Positions 7,449 through 15,790 of a DNA stretch of 44,323 nucleotides are shown here, in pieces (position 1 is the first letter of the stretch; every line of letters begins with the position of its first letter). Origin of the DNA: an uncultured Acinetobacter sp. (GTDB lineage: Bacteria; Cyanobacteriota; Vampirovibrionia; Gastranaerophilales; Gastranaerophilaceae); the NCBI GenBank assembly GCA_946623365.1, contig CAMORE010000001.1:1-44323 (forward strand), in the 5' to 3' direction. Under the pieces are notes generated by a model. It was not told the DNA's origin. It ran no database searches and worked only from the letters and a program-made list of their open reading frames with translations. The translations under genes were made by a program, and so were the position numbers.

Positions 7449-8294
7449 TTATTGATTCTGCCATATCTCCATTGCATGATATGAGCTTCTTACAAGGGGA
7501 CCAATCTGACAATTTTTGAAACCTATTTTTTTAGCAAGCAGTTTTAAGCATTCAAATTCATCTAACGTATAATATTTAGAAACATTCATATGCGATTTGG
7601 ATGGTTGAATATACTGACCTATGGTAATTATATCTGTTTTTGCATTTTTTAAATCAGTCAATGTTTCTTCAATTTCATCCATACTTTCACCTAATCCGAC
7701 CATTAAACCCGACTTTGTTATTATATTAGAATTTTCTTTTACGTATTTTAAAACATTTATTGATAAATTGTAATTTCCTTGAGGTCTTGCAGAGCTAAAT
7801 ATAGATTTAACTGTTTCAATGTTATGATTGAAAACATCAGGATTTGCTTTAATAATAATATCAAGACAAAAATTACCCTGACGAAAATCGGGTGTTAAAA
7901 TTTCTATTTTTGCATCTGATATTTGTCTAATCTCTTCAATACAATTTTTAAAATGTTCGGCACCACCGTCAGGCAAGTCATCTCTGGTTACTGAAGTTAT
8001 AACAGCATATTTCAGCCCGAGTTCTTTTACTGCTTCTGCAATATGTTTTGGTTCTTCTTTATCAAGCGGCAGAGGTTTAGCTGCTGAGATATTGCAGTAC
8101 CTGCAATTTCTTGTGCACACGTTACCCATGATTAAAAAAGTTGCGGTATTTTTAGCGTAACACTCACTTTTATTAGGACATCTTGCTCCTTCGCAAACAG
8201 TATTAAGACACTTATTTTTCAAAATATGTCTTACTGTTTTTGTTCTTTCCGTATCAATTATAGGCCGTTTTAAGTATTCGGGAAGTCTTGGCAT
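7449..8294 (-). CDS. lipA: Lipoyl synthase LipA
   Basis: LipA is a radical-SAM enzyme that inserts two sulfurs into octanoyl groups on lipoyl domains. It carries both required iron-sulfur sites: the auxiliary cluster C34-x4-C39-x5-C45 and the radical-SAM motif C60-x3-C64-x2-C67 (CTRNCRYC). The C-terminal RSSYHA supplies the serine ligand of the auxiliary cluster. At 281 aa it is of normal length. AAAGG lies about 10 nt before the ATG. It follows the AGCS symporter by 12 bp and is probably its operon partner, an association with no obvious metabolic logic. The octanoyl donor step may be done by the gene at 34894. Confidence 0.97.
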   Translation of the reverse strand: MPRLPEYLKRPIIDTERTKTVRHILKNKCLNTVCEGARCPNKSECYAKNTATFLIMGNVCTRNCRYCNISAAKPLPLDKEEPKHIAEAVKELGLKYAVITSVTRDDLPDGGAEHFKNCIEEIRQISDAKIEILTPDFRQGNFCLDIIIKANPDVFNHNIETVKSIFSSARPQGNYNLSINVLKYVKENSNIITKSGLMVGLGESMDEIEETLTDLKNAKTDIITIGQYIQPSKSHMNVSKYYTLDEFECLKLLAKKIGFKNCQIGPLVRSSYHAMEIWQNQ

Positions 8295-8306
8295 ATATTA
8301 ATACCT

Positions 8307-9809
8307 TTAGAATCTCATAAAATTCATGTTATGTTTTTCTAAATACGCTTTTAAATCACGTTTAATTTCAGGTGCTAAAATGTATAAAACAATTACGTTA
8401 GGAATACAAAGAGCTATCATCATCGCATCTGTAATATCAATAACAGATTTAACGTTCATAACGGAACCTATAACTATAAATGCGCAATATATTAAATTAA
8501 ATGTTAAAACACGTTTTTTGCCTTCTCCGAGTAAGAATGTCCATGCTTTTTGTCCGTAGTATGCCCATGATATTAAAGTAGACATAGCAAAAAGAACCGC
8601 AATTAATGACAATATAACAGGGAAGAAAGGAATTACCGATTGGAAAGCATTAGATGCAAGCTCAATACCTGAGATTTCACCAACGGTATTCATGTCTAAA
8701 ACTCCTGAAAATACTATGGCAAAAGATGTAAACAAACATAGAACTCCTGTTAAGAAAGTTTCAAGCAAAGCCACAAAACCTTGCGAAACCGGTTCTTTTG
8801 TTTGAGCTGTTGCATAAACGATAGCTGCAGCACCGGTTCCTGCTTCATTAGATTGGACAGAACGTCTCAAGCCGATGATTATAGTTCCGAATACACCGCC
8901 TGCTACAGCTGTCGGATGGAAAGCTTCACGACAAATTAATGCTATAGCACTTGGAATATTATGCCAGTTTGCAAAAATGACTATTAATCCGGAGATTATA
9001 TACAAAGCACACATTGTGGGAGTCAAGACCGTAGTAACTTTTGCTATACTTTTTATACCGCCGACAACAACCATTCCGATAAGGATTGCCGCAACAAGTC
9101 CTATAACCCATGTGAAGCCATGGAATATGCTGTTTTCACCACCTGTTATGAATACAATTTGGTGCGCTGTTTGGTTAATTTGAATCATATTACCGCCGGT
9201 TAAACCTCCGCCGATACAAAGAATTGCGAATAGAACAGACAAAGGCTGTCCTAACCAGCGCATTTTTCTTCTTGTCAGACCATGAGCTATATAGTGCATC
9301 GGGCCGCCCGAAACAGAACCGTCTAAGTTAAATCTTCTGTATTTTACGGCTAAAGTTGCTTCTACAAACTTTATTGACATTCCCAGGAGTGCTCCTGCAA
9401 AAATCCAAAATGCTGCACCCGGACCGCCAATAGATATAGAAATTGCGACACCTGCAATACTGCCTATACCAATAGTTCCTGACAGTGCCGTAGCAAGAGC
9501 TTGAAATGAAGAGACTTCTCCGCATCCGTCACCTTTAGCGGAAGGTTTGGCTACAACGTCAATTGCATGCTTAAAGCCCCATATAGCCATTCCTCTAAAA
9601 TATATAGTAAAAAATATTCCGGCAATCAGAATCCAAAATATAATCAACGGAACTTTACTGCCGTTAATTGTTATAGGAAAAAATATAATACTTGCGACAA
9701 AATCCGAAACAGGTGCAATGTGCTTATCCATAAATTCGTCAACATTCATTGCACAAGCTGTCTGTAATGTCATTAACATAGTGAATACAATCATTAAAAA
9801 TTTTGTCAT
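8307..9809 (-). CDS. AGCS-family sodium:alanine/glycine symporter
   Basis: This 500-residue inner-membrane transporter couples sodium or proton influx to uptake of alanine or glycine. About eleven hydrophobic segments are visible. Family signatures include GGPGAAFWIFAGALLGM, SGGPMHYI, GGNMIQINQTAHQ and SVQSNEAGTGAAAIVYATA. The first 20 residues look like a cleavable signal or an extra helix (TACA at 17-20). The start is preceded by a purine-rich ribosome site (AAGGAAAAGAGAAAGAG). The promoter is probably the TTGACA at 9912-9917. lipA follows 12 bp downstream. Substrate choice between alanine and glycine is not resolvable here. Confidence 0.93.
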   Translation of the reverse strand: MTKFLMIVFTMLMTLQTACAMNVDEFMDKHIAPVSDFVASIIFFPITINGSKVPLIIFWILIAGIFFTIYFRGMAIWGFKHAIDVVAKPSAKGDGCGEVSSFQALATALSGTIGIGSIAGVAISISIGGPGAAFWIFAGALLGMSIKFVEATLAVKYRRFNLDGSVSGGPMHYIAHGLTRRKMRWLGQPLSVLFAILCIGGGLTGGNMIQINQTAHQIVFITGGENSIFHGFTWVIGLVAAILIGMVVVGGIKSIAKVTTVLTPTMCALYIISGLIVIFANWHNIPSAIALICREAFHPTAVAGGVFGTIIIGLRRSVQSNEAGTGAAAIVYATAQTKEPVSQGFVALLETFLTGVLCLFTSFAIVFSGVLDMNTVGEISGIELASNAFQSVIPFFPVILSLIAVLFAMSTLISWAYYGQKAWTFLLGEGKKRVLTFNLIYCAFIVIGSVMNVKSVIDITDAMMIALCIPNVIVLYILAPEIKRDLKAYLEKHNMNFMRF

Positions 9810-9888
9810 AATTCTCTTTCTCTTTTCCTTGTTAATCTTGCAGTTATTCTATAACATTGTTCTAGTGTAAAACTTACAATCCTACCAT

Positions 9889-9917
9889 ATTAATTTATTT
9901 TACTTCAAACATGTCAA
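9889..9917 (-). promoter_or_regulatory. Candidate promoter for the symporter-lipA operon
   Basis: On the minus strand a perfect TTGACA (9912-9917) is followed after 17 nt by ATTAAT (9889-9894), a 4/6 match to the -10 box. The predicted leader is about 75 nt and has no recognised riboswitch. I looked for glycine-riboswitch landmarks because AGCS genes often carry one, and saw none. Confidence 0.45.
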
Positions 9918-10008
9918 GTATTTAAAAAATCTTTACATGAACTGTTTAAATGTAACAATTGCATCAATAATTTTTTACATTGTTTAATATGATAAACGAG
10001 AACAAAAT

Positions 10009-10079
10009 ACTACGAAATACCCGATAGGATAGACAACTCGGTTAGTAGTTTTTATCCTGATACACCGGCTGTTGTATCA
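10009..10079. other. Structured intergenic patch with two hairpins and a possible pseudoknot
   Basis: ACTAC (10009-10013) with CCGA (10021-10024) can pair with TCGG (10038-10041) and GTAGT (10045-10049). The loop then holds AGGATA (10026-10031), which is complementary to TATCCT (10053-10058) just outside. A second hairpin pairs TGATACA (10058-10064) with TGTATCA (10073-10079). It lies downstream of the dehydrogenase gene and about 200 nt upstream of the symporter, within a 295-bp gene-free stretch. No known RNA family is recognised. Confidence 0.3.
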
Positions 10080-10104
10080 ATATGTATACTAATAGTTAAG
10101 CAGT

Positions 10105-11109
10105 TTAAGAAATTTTTATATATGCTTTTAGTATCTTATTAGCAATAGTATCCTCAAAAGCCTGCTGTATACTTTCTATAGGATAAACCGTAGTCAGACC
10201 TTTTACGTTCACTCTTCCTGATGTTAGTAAATCAAATGAATCTTTTAAATCTTTTGGAGATGGAGAATAACTTCCCATTATGGTAAGCTCTTTATAATAT
10301 ATTTCATTATTCGGATAACCTGAGTTATGCGGAGTACTCGAAAATACAAGGATTTTACCGCCTTTTTTTACAACTTTTAATGCTACATCCAAAGCCTTAT
10401 CTGCTCCTGATGTCATAAATACCGCATCAATACCGCCGCTTTTTTCTTGAATAATTTTATCAAAATCATCTAAATTCTTCGAATTATATGATTCTATTCC
10501 AAAACTGTTTGCAAGCTTAATTCTATCTTCCATAAGGTCGCATCCGTAAACCTTATATCCAAATGCTTTTATTCCCTCACTCATAATAAGACCTATTGAA
10601 CCTAAACCCACAACCAAAACTTTGTCACCTTCAATAAGATTACATCTTTTTATAGCTCTTACACAGCAACCTAACGGTTCATAGAATGATATTTCCTCGT
10701 CTGTTATATTATCAGGAATCAAATATGCAACATTTTTCAGATGTTCTTCAGAAACATACACAAACTCACTAAATCCGCCGGGACGAATATTAGTTGATTT
10801 AAAATGTTCGCACATCGAAACATTTCCATGCCTGCAGTATGTGCATTCTCCGCATGGAATATGATGAGAAGTAACTATTTTATCTCCTTTTTTAAAATTG
10901 GTATCAGTATTAATATCTTCAATAACCGCAACTATTTCATGACCTAAAACGGCTCCGTCATGCACAATTTTTTCTCTGAATTTAACAATATCAGAACCGC
11001 ATAAACCGCATCCGAGGACTTTAACAATTGCCCCTTTTCGTCCGTCTAAATTTATATTTTCCGTGTCTTTTACTATTATTTTATCTTTATAAACCTGTGC
11101 TGTTTTCAT
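10105..11109 (-). CDS. Zinc-dependent MDR-family alcohol/polyol dehydrogenase
   Basis: This 334-residue medium-chain dehydrogenase has a catalytic-zinc Cys in GCGLCGSD (about 34-41) and His-Glu in LGHEI. The structural zinc is bound by four cysteines in a PCGECTYCRHGNVSMC block (about 90-105). The Rossmann loop is VGLGSIGL (about 168-175), followed by an acidic CDL end of strand that favours NAD. The family includes threonine 3-dehydrogenase, sorbitol and L-iditol dehydrogenases. The substrate is not determinable here. The ATG has AAAGGA upstream. It lies 19 bp after the SpoIID-type gene, on the same strand. Confidence 0.88.
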   Translation of the reverse strand: MKTAQVYKDKIIVKDTENINLDGRKGAIVKVLGCGLCGSDIVKFREKIVHDGAVLGHEIVAVIEDINTDTNFKKGDKIVTSHHIPCGECTYCRHGNVSMCEHFKSTNIRPGGFSEFVYVSEEHLKNVAYLIPDNITDEEISFYEPLGCCVRAIKRCNLIEGDKVLVVGLGSIGLIMSEGIKAFGYKVYGCDLMEDRIKLANSFGIESYNSKNLDDFDKIIQEKSGGIDAVFMTSGADKALDVALKVVKKGGKILVFSSTPHNSGYPNNEIYYKELTIMGSYSPSPKDLKDSFDLLTSGRVNVKGLTTVYPIESIQQAFEDTIANKILKAYIKIS

Positions 11110-11128
11110 ATTTCGTCCTTTTATTAAA

Positions 11129-11992
11129 CTAGTTTCTTAACTTTGCAAATTTAGTATTCGCATAAAAATATTTTAAAATTTGATATCCGTTATATCCTCT
11201 TTTTGCCAGATTATTTGCGCCATGTTGACTCATTCCGACACCATGACCGTTCTTTTTTACTCCGTCATCAAAAGACGGTACAGATTTTATAAAGGGTAAA
11301 TCGTGAGTCCAAACCTGACTTGCACTTTTTGTTGTTCCTCCTGCTGAAGCAGAATAATAAGCGGGAACTATTTTCCCTTGACAGACAAGTACAATTCCTT
11401 CAGTTTCGGTTACTGCATTATTTGTTTGAACTGTTTCAGCAGAGGCTCCGCCATATGCTTGATCTTCAGGCGTATCTTTTAAATCATAACCGTATTTACC
11501 CCGTTTCCCCATATTAGCAACCGCATAACTTCTGGCAGCAATAGCTTGTGCTTTATGAGCTTCGTGTTCCCACCCTGATGGCATTTCAGATGGAACAACC
11601 CCTCTTAAATACAATTCCAACGGAATATCATTCATAACAGTAAGAGAATTATGATCGTTGATAATTTTTAAATGCCCTCTATACCATTTTCTTTTTACAC
11701 TTACGAACCCCTTTTCTTCAGGTTTTATAATAATAGCACTTGTTTTGATTTTCCTGTATTGACCGTTAATTTTAATAGCAATATTTCCCTTATATGGTTT
11801 TAGTTCATATCCTTTCATTTTCTCCATTTCATACAAGAGTTTATTTGTTTTTCCGTCAATTAATTGTGCTTTTGTTGAAGCCCCGACAAATGTTTTTCCG
11901 ACATGAGTCTGCAATCCTATCTTTATTGCAAAACAGGGTGCTGTTAAAAATAAATATATAAAACAAAATATTGAAAACTTTCTCATCCCCAT
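11129..11992 (-). CDS. SpoIID/LytB-domain protein (peptidoglycan-acting)
   Basis: SpoIID-type proteins are lytic transglycosylases that cut denuded glycan strands; homologs occur in cyanobacteria as well as in spore formers. The diagnostic run is LELYLRGVVPSEMPSGW, then QAIAARSYAV, YYSASAGG and GHGVGMSQHGANNLA. An N-terminal signal peptide ends near PCFA. I place the start at the ATG 11990-11992. It has no Shine-Dalgarno site but lies exactly 6 nt after TATAAT (11999-12004). Alternatives are ATGs at 12016 and 12007, which would overlap or precede the -10 box, and 11986. The preserved signal peptide fits 11992 or 11986. The zinc dehydrogenase follows 19 bp downstream. Confidence 0.9.
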   Translation of the reverse strand: MGMRKFSIFCFIYLFLTAPCFAIKIGLQTHVGKTFVGASTKAQLIDGKTNKLLYEMEKMKGYELKPYKGNIAIKINGQYRKIKTSAIIIKPEEKGFVSVKRKWYRGHLKIINDHNSLTVMNDIPLELYLRGVVPSEMPSGWEHEAHKAQAIAARSYAVANMGKRGKYGYDLKDTPEDQAYGGASAETVQTNNAVTETEGIVLVCQGKIVPAYYSASAGGTTKSASQVWTHDLPFIKSVPSFDDGVKKNGHGVGMSQHGANNLAKRGYNGYQILKYFYANTKFAKLRN

Positions 11993-11998
11993 AAAATT

Positions 11999-12004
11999 AT
12001 TATA
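11999..12004 (-). promoter_or_regulatory. -10 box 6 nt before the SpoIID-type start codon
   Basis: A perfect TATAAT on the minus strand is separated by AATTTT from the ATG at 11992, so transcription should start at or next to the start codon. The -35 region is poor. The same spacing occurs at three other genes in the window. Confidence 0.45.
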
Positions 12005-12084
12005 CATAAAATACATAAAAAAATGTATTAAAAGTGCGGAAAGATAAAATGTTAAGAAAGCTTAAACAGGAATTAACTTTTTTA

Positions 12085-12112
12085 TTGTTTTGAGTTATTA
12101 TGATTCTATAAA
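12085..12112 (+). promoter_or_regulatory. Sigma70-type promoter of the foldase gene
   Basis: TTGTTT (12085-12090), a 16-nt spacer and TATAAA (12107-12112) precede AAGGAG and the ATG at 12142. Confidence 0.5.
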
Positions 12113-12141
12113 AACAAAAGGTAAGAAAAGGAGTTTTATAA

Positions 12142-13248
12142 ATGAAAAAACTATTAGTTTGTTTAGCGGTTTCTACAATGCTGCTGACAGGGTGTACTTT
12201 TACTAATAAAGGTGCAGGTATTATAAAAGTCAACGGGCAAGTAATTACACAGGCTGATTTTGACAAGGAATTTGACAAGAATGTAGACAATTCAATGTTC
12301 AAAGCATTTGGCGGTTCTAAGAATTTTATAAAGTCTGATGAGAATCCAATGTATGCAGTTTTTAAAGAAAAAGTCGTTAATGAACTGATTATTAAATCTT
12401 TATTAGATGAAGAGATTGCAAAAAGAGGCATAAGTGCTTCAAAAGATGAAATACAAGCAGAACTTAAAACCGTTATTGATAAAGTAGGCTCAAAAGAAGA
12501 ATTAAATAAAATTTTGAAACAAAGAAATATCTCAAATAACCAATTCACAGAAGATTTAAAAACTCAAATTAAAATAAGAAAGCTGATAAATTCTATTGAA
12601 AAAGTTGAAGTTTCTGATGCTGAAGTACAAAAATACTACAATACTCATCCGAAAGAATTTACACACGGCGAGCAAGTAAGAGCTTCTCACATTCTTATTG
12701 CAACAGATGTTTTAGGAACGATTAAAGCATTAAAAGACAAAAATCCTAATATATCTACAGAAGATTTGAATAAAGAAGTAGAGAAGAAAATGGCTGAGCA
12801 GAAAGCAAAAGCTGAAGCTGTTTTAGCTGAAGTTAAAAATAACCCTCAAGATTTTGCAAAAATAGCATCAGAAAAATCTGATGATAAAGCAAGCGCAGAA
12901 CGCGGAGGAGAACTTGGATTCTTCACAAAAGAAGCTATGGTACCGGAATTTTCAAAAGCAGCATTTTCTATGAAACCGGACACAATAAGCAATCTTGTTC
13001 AAACAAATTACGGGTATCATATTATAAAAGTAACCGACAGAATGGAAGCCGGAACCACTCCTTTTGCGAAAATAAAAGATGAATTAAAATTCTTTATTGA
13101 AACACAAAAACAAATTGCTGTTCTTAAAAACTTTACGGCAAGTTTAATGAAAACAGCTAATATTGAATATCTTGATGACAATTTTAATCCCGCAAAAATT
13201 GTAACACCTGCTCAAGATAAAACAGAAGCTAAAAATAATAAAAAATAG
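12142..13248 (+). CDS. SurA/PrsA-like peptidyl-prolyl isomerase lipoprotein
   Basis: This is a 368-residue periplasmic or envelope-anchored foldase. The lipobox LLTGC (14-18) marks a lipoprotein. Residues 25-160 form a SurA_N-like helical chaperone domain. A parvulin rotamase domain runs from VRASHIL (about 180) to TNYGYHIIKV (about 300), with RGGELGFF and MVPEFSKAAF as family blocks. A lysine-rich insert (about 205-235) sits inside the rotamase domain. A long helix and a polar tail finish the protein. Presumed job: folding of exported or outer-membrane proteins. The gene ends at a strong hairpin terminator. Confidence 0.93.
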   Translation: MKKLLVCLAVSTMLLTGCTFTNKGAGIIKVNGQVITQADFDKEFDKNVDNSMFKAFGGSKNFIKSDENPMYAVFKEKVVNELIIKSLLDEEIAKRGISASKDEIQAELKTVIDKVGSKEELNKILKQRNISNNQFTEDLKTQIKIRKLINSIEKVEVSDAEVQKYYNTHPKEFTHGEQVRASHILIATDVLGTIKALKDKNPNISTEDLNKEVEKKMAEQKAKAEAVLAEVKNNPQDFAKIASEKSDDKASAERGGELGFFTKEAMVPEFSKAAFSMKPDTISNLVQTNYGYHIIKVTDRMEAGTTPFAKIKDELKFFIETQKQIAVLKNFTASLMKTANIEYLDDNFNPAKIVTPAQDKTEAKNNKK

Positions 13249-13255
13249 GTTATTT

Positions 13256-13296
13256 TATATAAAAACGCACTGCAGAATGCAGTGCGTTTTTATATG
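13256..13296 (+). terminator. Intrinsic terminator after the foldase gene
   Basis: A 14-bp GC-containing stem (13261-13274 with 13278-13291) has a GAA loop and ends in TTTTT. AT pairs extend it to about 18 bp. It begins about 8 bp after the foldase stop. Confidence 0.88.
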
Positions 13297-13309
13297 CATA
13301 AGGGAAAAT

Positions 13310-13996
13310 ATGAATTTAGAAAACGAAATTTTTATCAAATACACTCCGAATTATAAACTACTAAAAAAAGATAATATAAAATTTGATAAAAATTATTTTT
13401 ATATTGAAAAACTTTTTATGAACGGTGATTTTAAAGCGACTGTTAAAATATCCGCAACCGGTACCGTTAGCGGAACAGTCTTTGATATGGAGAATAATGA
13501 AGAATTTTTGCCTCTCAGGGTTGAACATTCTGAAGGATCATATATCGGAACCGTTAGAGAAGAATATATAAAGCTTCTTACATCAATTCGAGATAAATAT
13601 TTTTGTGAAAAATATTTTGTATCCGCTCAAGGAAATCGAATTGCGGAATTAATAAATAAAAAATACGGCGATAAACCTGCTTTTATGTGGGAAGATTATC
13701 CAACCTTCGGAGTTTTTAAAAATTCCGAAACCGGCAAATGGTATGCTCTTATCATGTATATAAACAAACAAAAACTCAACGAAAACGATGATTCTATGAT
13801 TGAAGTTATGAATATAAAACTGGATCAAAACAAAATACCTGAATTAATAAAGAAGGATGGATTTTTCCCTGCTTATCATATGAATAAAAAATATTGGCTC
13901 ACATTATCATTAGATGACATTATAAATGATAAGGATATTATGAAATACATAGATGAAAGTTATCAATATACTATTAAAAAGAAAAAAGCAAAATAA
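13310..13996 (+). CDS. MmcQ/YjbR-family (DUF419) protein with an extra N-terminal domain
   Basis: The C-terminal half (about 100-225) matches the small MmcQ/YjbR fold, including WEDYPTFGVFKN, WYALIMYI and the closing FFPAYHMNKKYWLTLSLDD. YjbR homologs have a CyaY-like or DNA-binding-like fold with unclear function. Residues 1-90 form an added beta-rich domain, so the 228-residue protein is nearly twice the usual length. The ATG at 13310 has AGGGA upstream. A longer frame starting at 13277 would begin inside the terminator hairpin and is rejected. It is separated from the GGDEF gene by that gene's own promoter. Confidence 0.8.
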   Translation: MNLENEIFIKYTPNYKLLKKDNIKFDKNYFYIEKLFMNGDFKATVKISATGTVSGTVFDMENNEEFLPLRVEHSEGSYIGTVREEYIKLLTSIRDKYFCEKYFVSAQGNRIAELINKKYGDKPAFMWEDYPTFGVFKNSETGKWYALIMYINKQKLNENDDSMIEVMNIKLDQNKIPELIKKDGFFPAYHMNKKYWLTLSLDDIINDKDIMKYIDESYQYTIKKKKAK

Positions 13997-14023
13997 CCGT
14001 TAACGTTTATCCTTTGCTCACTG

Positions 14024-14052
14024 TTGAGTTTTATTTCTAAATTTGGTATAAT
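14024..14052 (+). promoter_or_regulatory. Sigma70 promoter of the GGDEF gene
   Basis: TTGAGT (14024-14029), a 17-nt spacer and a perfect TATAAT (14047-14052) are followed by GAGGAAG and ATG at 14087. The TTG of the -35 box happens to be in frame with the gene, which would give a false longer start. Confidence 0.8.
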
Positions 14053-14086
14053 CAGGAAGAAAAGTAGTAGAAGAGGAAGTTTTATT

Positions 14087-14959
14087 ATGAGTAATATTGT
14101 TATTTATTCAACAAAGCCTGCTCCTGACATTCAAGCAGTATTAGCAGATATAGATGAAGCAGACGTTAAAGTTATATCAATTGACCAAATAAAAGATTAT
14201 GCAATAGTTAATCCGTCATTAATGATTATTGAAAATATAGACATCGTAAAAGATGCACTTATGACAAATAAGTTTCCTTGTCCGATTTTATTTTTCGGTC
14301 CTGTCAGAAAAGATGTTACAGTTAGGGCTGAAGGATATGATTTCATTGAAGATCCTTCAAAATCTGATGAACTTCTTATTAGAGTTAAAGCTTTATTAAA
14401 GATAAAAGAATACAAAGACAAAGTAGAAAGAGTTTCAACTACAGATGATTTAACCGGCTTGCATAACAGAAAATACCTCCAAGAACGTTTAGAAGAAGAA
14501 ATCTCCCGTTCAAGACGTTACGGAACCAAGTTATCATGCATCCTATTTGACTTAGACTTTTTCAAAGTTGTCAATGACATGTATGGTTACGAATGGGGTG
14601 ATATTTTACTTAGAAATATCGCAAATAAGCTTGATGCAATGATTCGTAAAGAAGATATATTAACCAGATATGGAGACGAAGAATTTTTATTGGTACTTCC
14701 AAATACTTCTGAAGAAAATGCATTCCTGTTTGGTGAAAGATTCAGAAGAGAAGTTGAAAAAATGGAATTCATTCCTGCCGGAGAGGAAGAAGCCCACAGG
14801 GTTACCATTTCCGGAGGCATTTCAACATATCCTTGCATGAAGGATGTCGATGAAGATGCAAATACTGTTATTCGTTATGCAGAGCATGCTTTATATAACG
14901 CAAAACACAGAGGTAAAAATAAGATTATTCAATTCTCTCAAATGAATTTGGAAATGTAA
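14087..14959 (+). CDS. Response-regulator-like protein with a degenerate GGDEF domain
   Basis: Residues 1-105 look like a receiver domain without a usual phospho-Asp: the strand-3 end reads LMIIENID, giving Glu or Asn where Asp is expected. A helix leads into a GGDEF domain (DDLTGLHNRKYL at 120-131). The signature is GDEEF (196-200) instead of GGDEF, so the second Gly is Asp. The usual DHFK His is Phe (FDLDFFK) and the GHxxGD His is Tyr (GYEWGD). The inhibitory RxxD site (RKED, 187-190) is kept. It may be a weak or dead diguanylate cyclase that acts as a c-di-GMP or GTP sensor. Cytoplasmic, 290 aa, own promoter and terminator. Confidence 0.88.
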   Translation: MSNIVIYSTKPAPDIQAVLADIDEADVKVISIDQIKDYAIVNPSLMIIENIDIVKDALMTNKFPCPILFFGPVRKDVTVRAEGYDFIEDPSKSDELLIRVKALLKIKEYKDKVERVSTTDDLTGLHNRKYLQERLEEEISRSRRYGTKLSCILFDLDFFKVVNDMYGYEWGDILLRNIANKLDAMIRKEDILTRYGDEEFLLVLPNTSEENAFLFGERFRREVEKMEFIPAGEEEAHRVTISGGISTYPCMKDVDEDANTVIRYAEHALYNAKHRGKNKIIQFSQMNLEM

Positions 14960-14979
14960 ATTAAACAAAATAAAACAAA

Positions 14980-15014
14980 AAAAATGCCTGTCGCAATATT
15001 CGTCAGGCATTTTT
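14980..15014 (+). terminator. Intrinsic terminator after the GGDEF gene
   Basis: AAAAATGCCTG (14980-14990) pairs with CAGGCATTTTT (15004-15014). The 13-nt loop could add two more pairs. A T-rich tail follows. It starts about 20 bp after the stop. Confidence 0.85.
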
Positions 15015-15029
15015 ATTTAATTCTATTTA

Positions 15030-15058
15030 TAGACACCACTGCAAGATTATAGTAAAAT
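15030..15058 (+). promoter_or_regulatory. Sigma70 promoter of the VWA gene
   Basis: TAGACA (15030-15035), a 17-nt spacer and TAAAAT (15053-15058). AAGGAA precedes the ATG at 15091. Confidence 0.65.
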
Positions 15059-15090
15059 ATTAATGCGAATAAATTTTAAGGAATGAAAGA

Positions 15091-15759
15091 ATGAATAAAA
15101 GATTGATTATATTAGGGATTTTAATTTTAGGAATTGCAATAGTCGGTAAGTTATTATTTGTTGCCTGCAAAAATATTAAGGTAGATGAGTTTCACAAAGC
15201 TGCAATAATATTTGCAGTAGACTCTTCTGCGTCAAATCAAAAGAATTTACCTGAACAAATCAAATATTTAAAATCACTTTGTTCAATACTGGATCCTGAA
15301 GATGAAATTAAAATTCTAAAAGTATCGGAAACATCCTATTTGATTTATGAAGGCTCTCCATCGAATACAAAAGGTATAACAAAAGCAGTGGAAGCGTTTA
15401 CACAATATAATCCCAATGACTACGGAACGGCATACGGAGAAGCTATAAAAAAAGCTTTTGATCATTGTTTGACAATGAAAAAAGAAGGATATGTTCCGGC
15501 TGTTGTTATAATAGGTGATTTAGAAAATGAAGGTGCGGTTGAAAAACAAATTAACTGGGATACATTACCGGAAAATGTCAAAGGTGTAAAAGAATACGTA
15601 CCTGAGATTTCAATGATGTTTGTATACGCTCACCCTGAGAAATTGGATATGGTTAAAACAAAGCTGGGTCCTGTTTTGGGTGAGAAAAAGCTTCTTGTTG
15701 CAAATGAAACAGGGTTGGATAAAGTTAACAGAAGATTTTTAGAAGCAATCGGAAGATAG
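15091..15759 (+). CDS. Membrane-anchored von Willebrand factor A protein
   Basis: One N-terminal membrane segment (4-26) anchors a single VWA domain of about 190 residues, presumably on the periplasmic side. The metal-binding MIDAS residues are all present: D44-x-S46-x-S48 (FAVDSSAS), T113 (DYGTAYGE) and D143 (IIGDLEN). VWA domains bind protein partners through the metal ion. The partner is unknown; the polytopic protein at 16089 and the TonB-like protein at 17762 are candidates by position only. A 329-bp gap with repeats separates it from them. Good promoter and AAGGAA ribosome site. Confidence 0.85.
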   Translation: MNKRLIILGILILGIAIVGKLLFVACKNIKVDEFHKAAIIFAVDSSASNQKNLPEQIKYLKSLCSILDPEDEIKILKVSETSYLIYEGSPSNTKGITKAVEAFTQYNPNDYGTAYGEAIKKAFDHCLTMKKEGYVPAVVIIGDLENEGAVEKQINWDTLPENVKGVKEYVPEISMMFVYAHPEKLDMVKTKLGPVLGEKKLLVANETGLDKVNRRFLEAIGR

Positions 15760-15790
15760 TTTTTAAATGGAAAGCGAAAAATTAAAAACG

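Noticed and set aside
9810..10104. Glycine riboswitch upstream of the AGCS symporter
   Set aside because: No conserved glycine-aptamer segments are present on the minus strand.
12000..12548. A 182-codon leftward frame opposite the foldase gene
   Set aside because: It is a shadow of the lipoprotein foldase, whose promoter, lipobox, domains and terminator are all clear on the plus strand.
13277..13309. In-frame extension of the YjbR-type protein from 13277
   Set aside because: It would start inside the terminator stem-loop of the foldase gene. ATG 13310 has AGGGA upstream.
14024..14086. In-frame extension of the GGDEF protein from a TTG at 14024
   Set aside because: The TTG is the first half of the -35 box (TTGAGT) and TATAAT follows 17 nt later. 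The ATG at 14087 has a good ribosome site.
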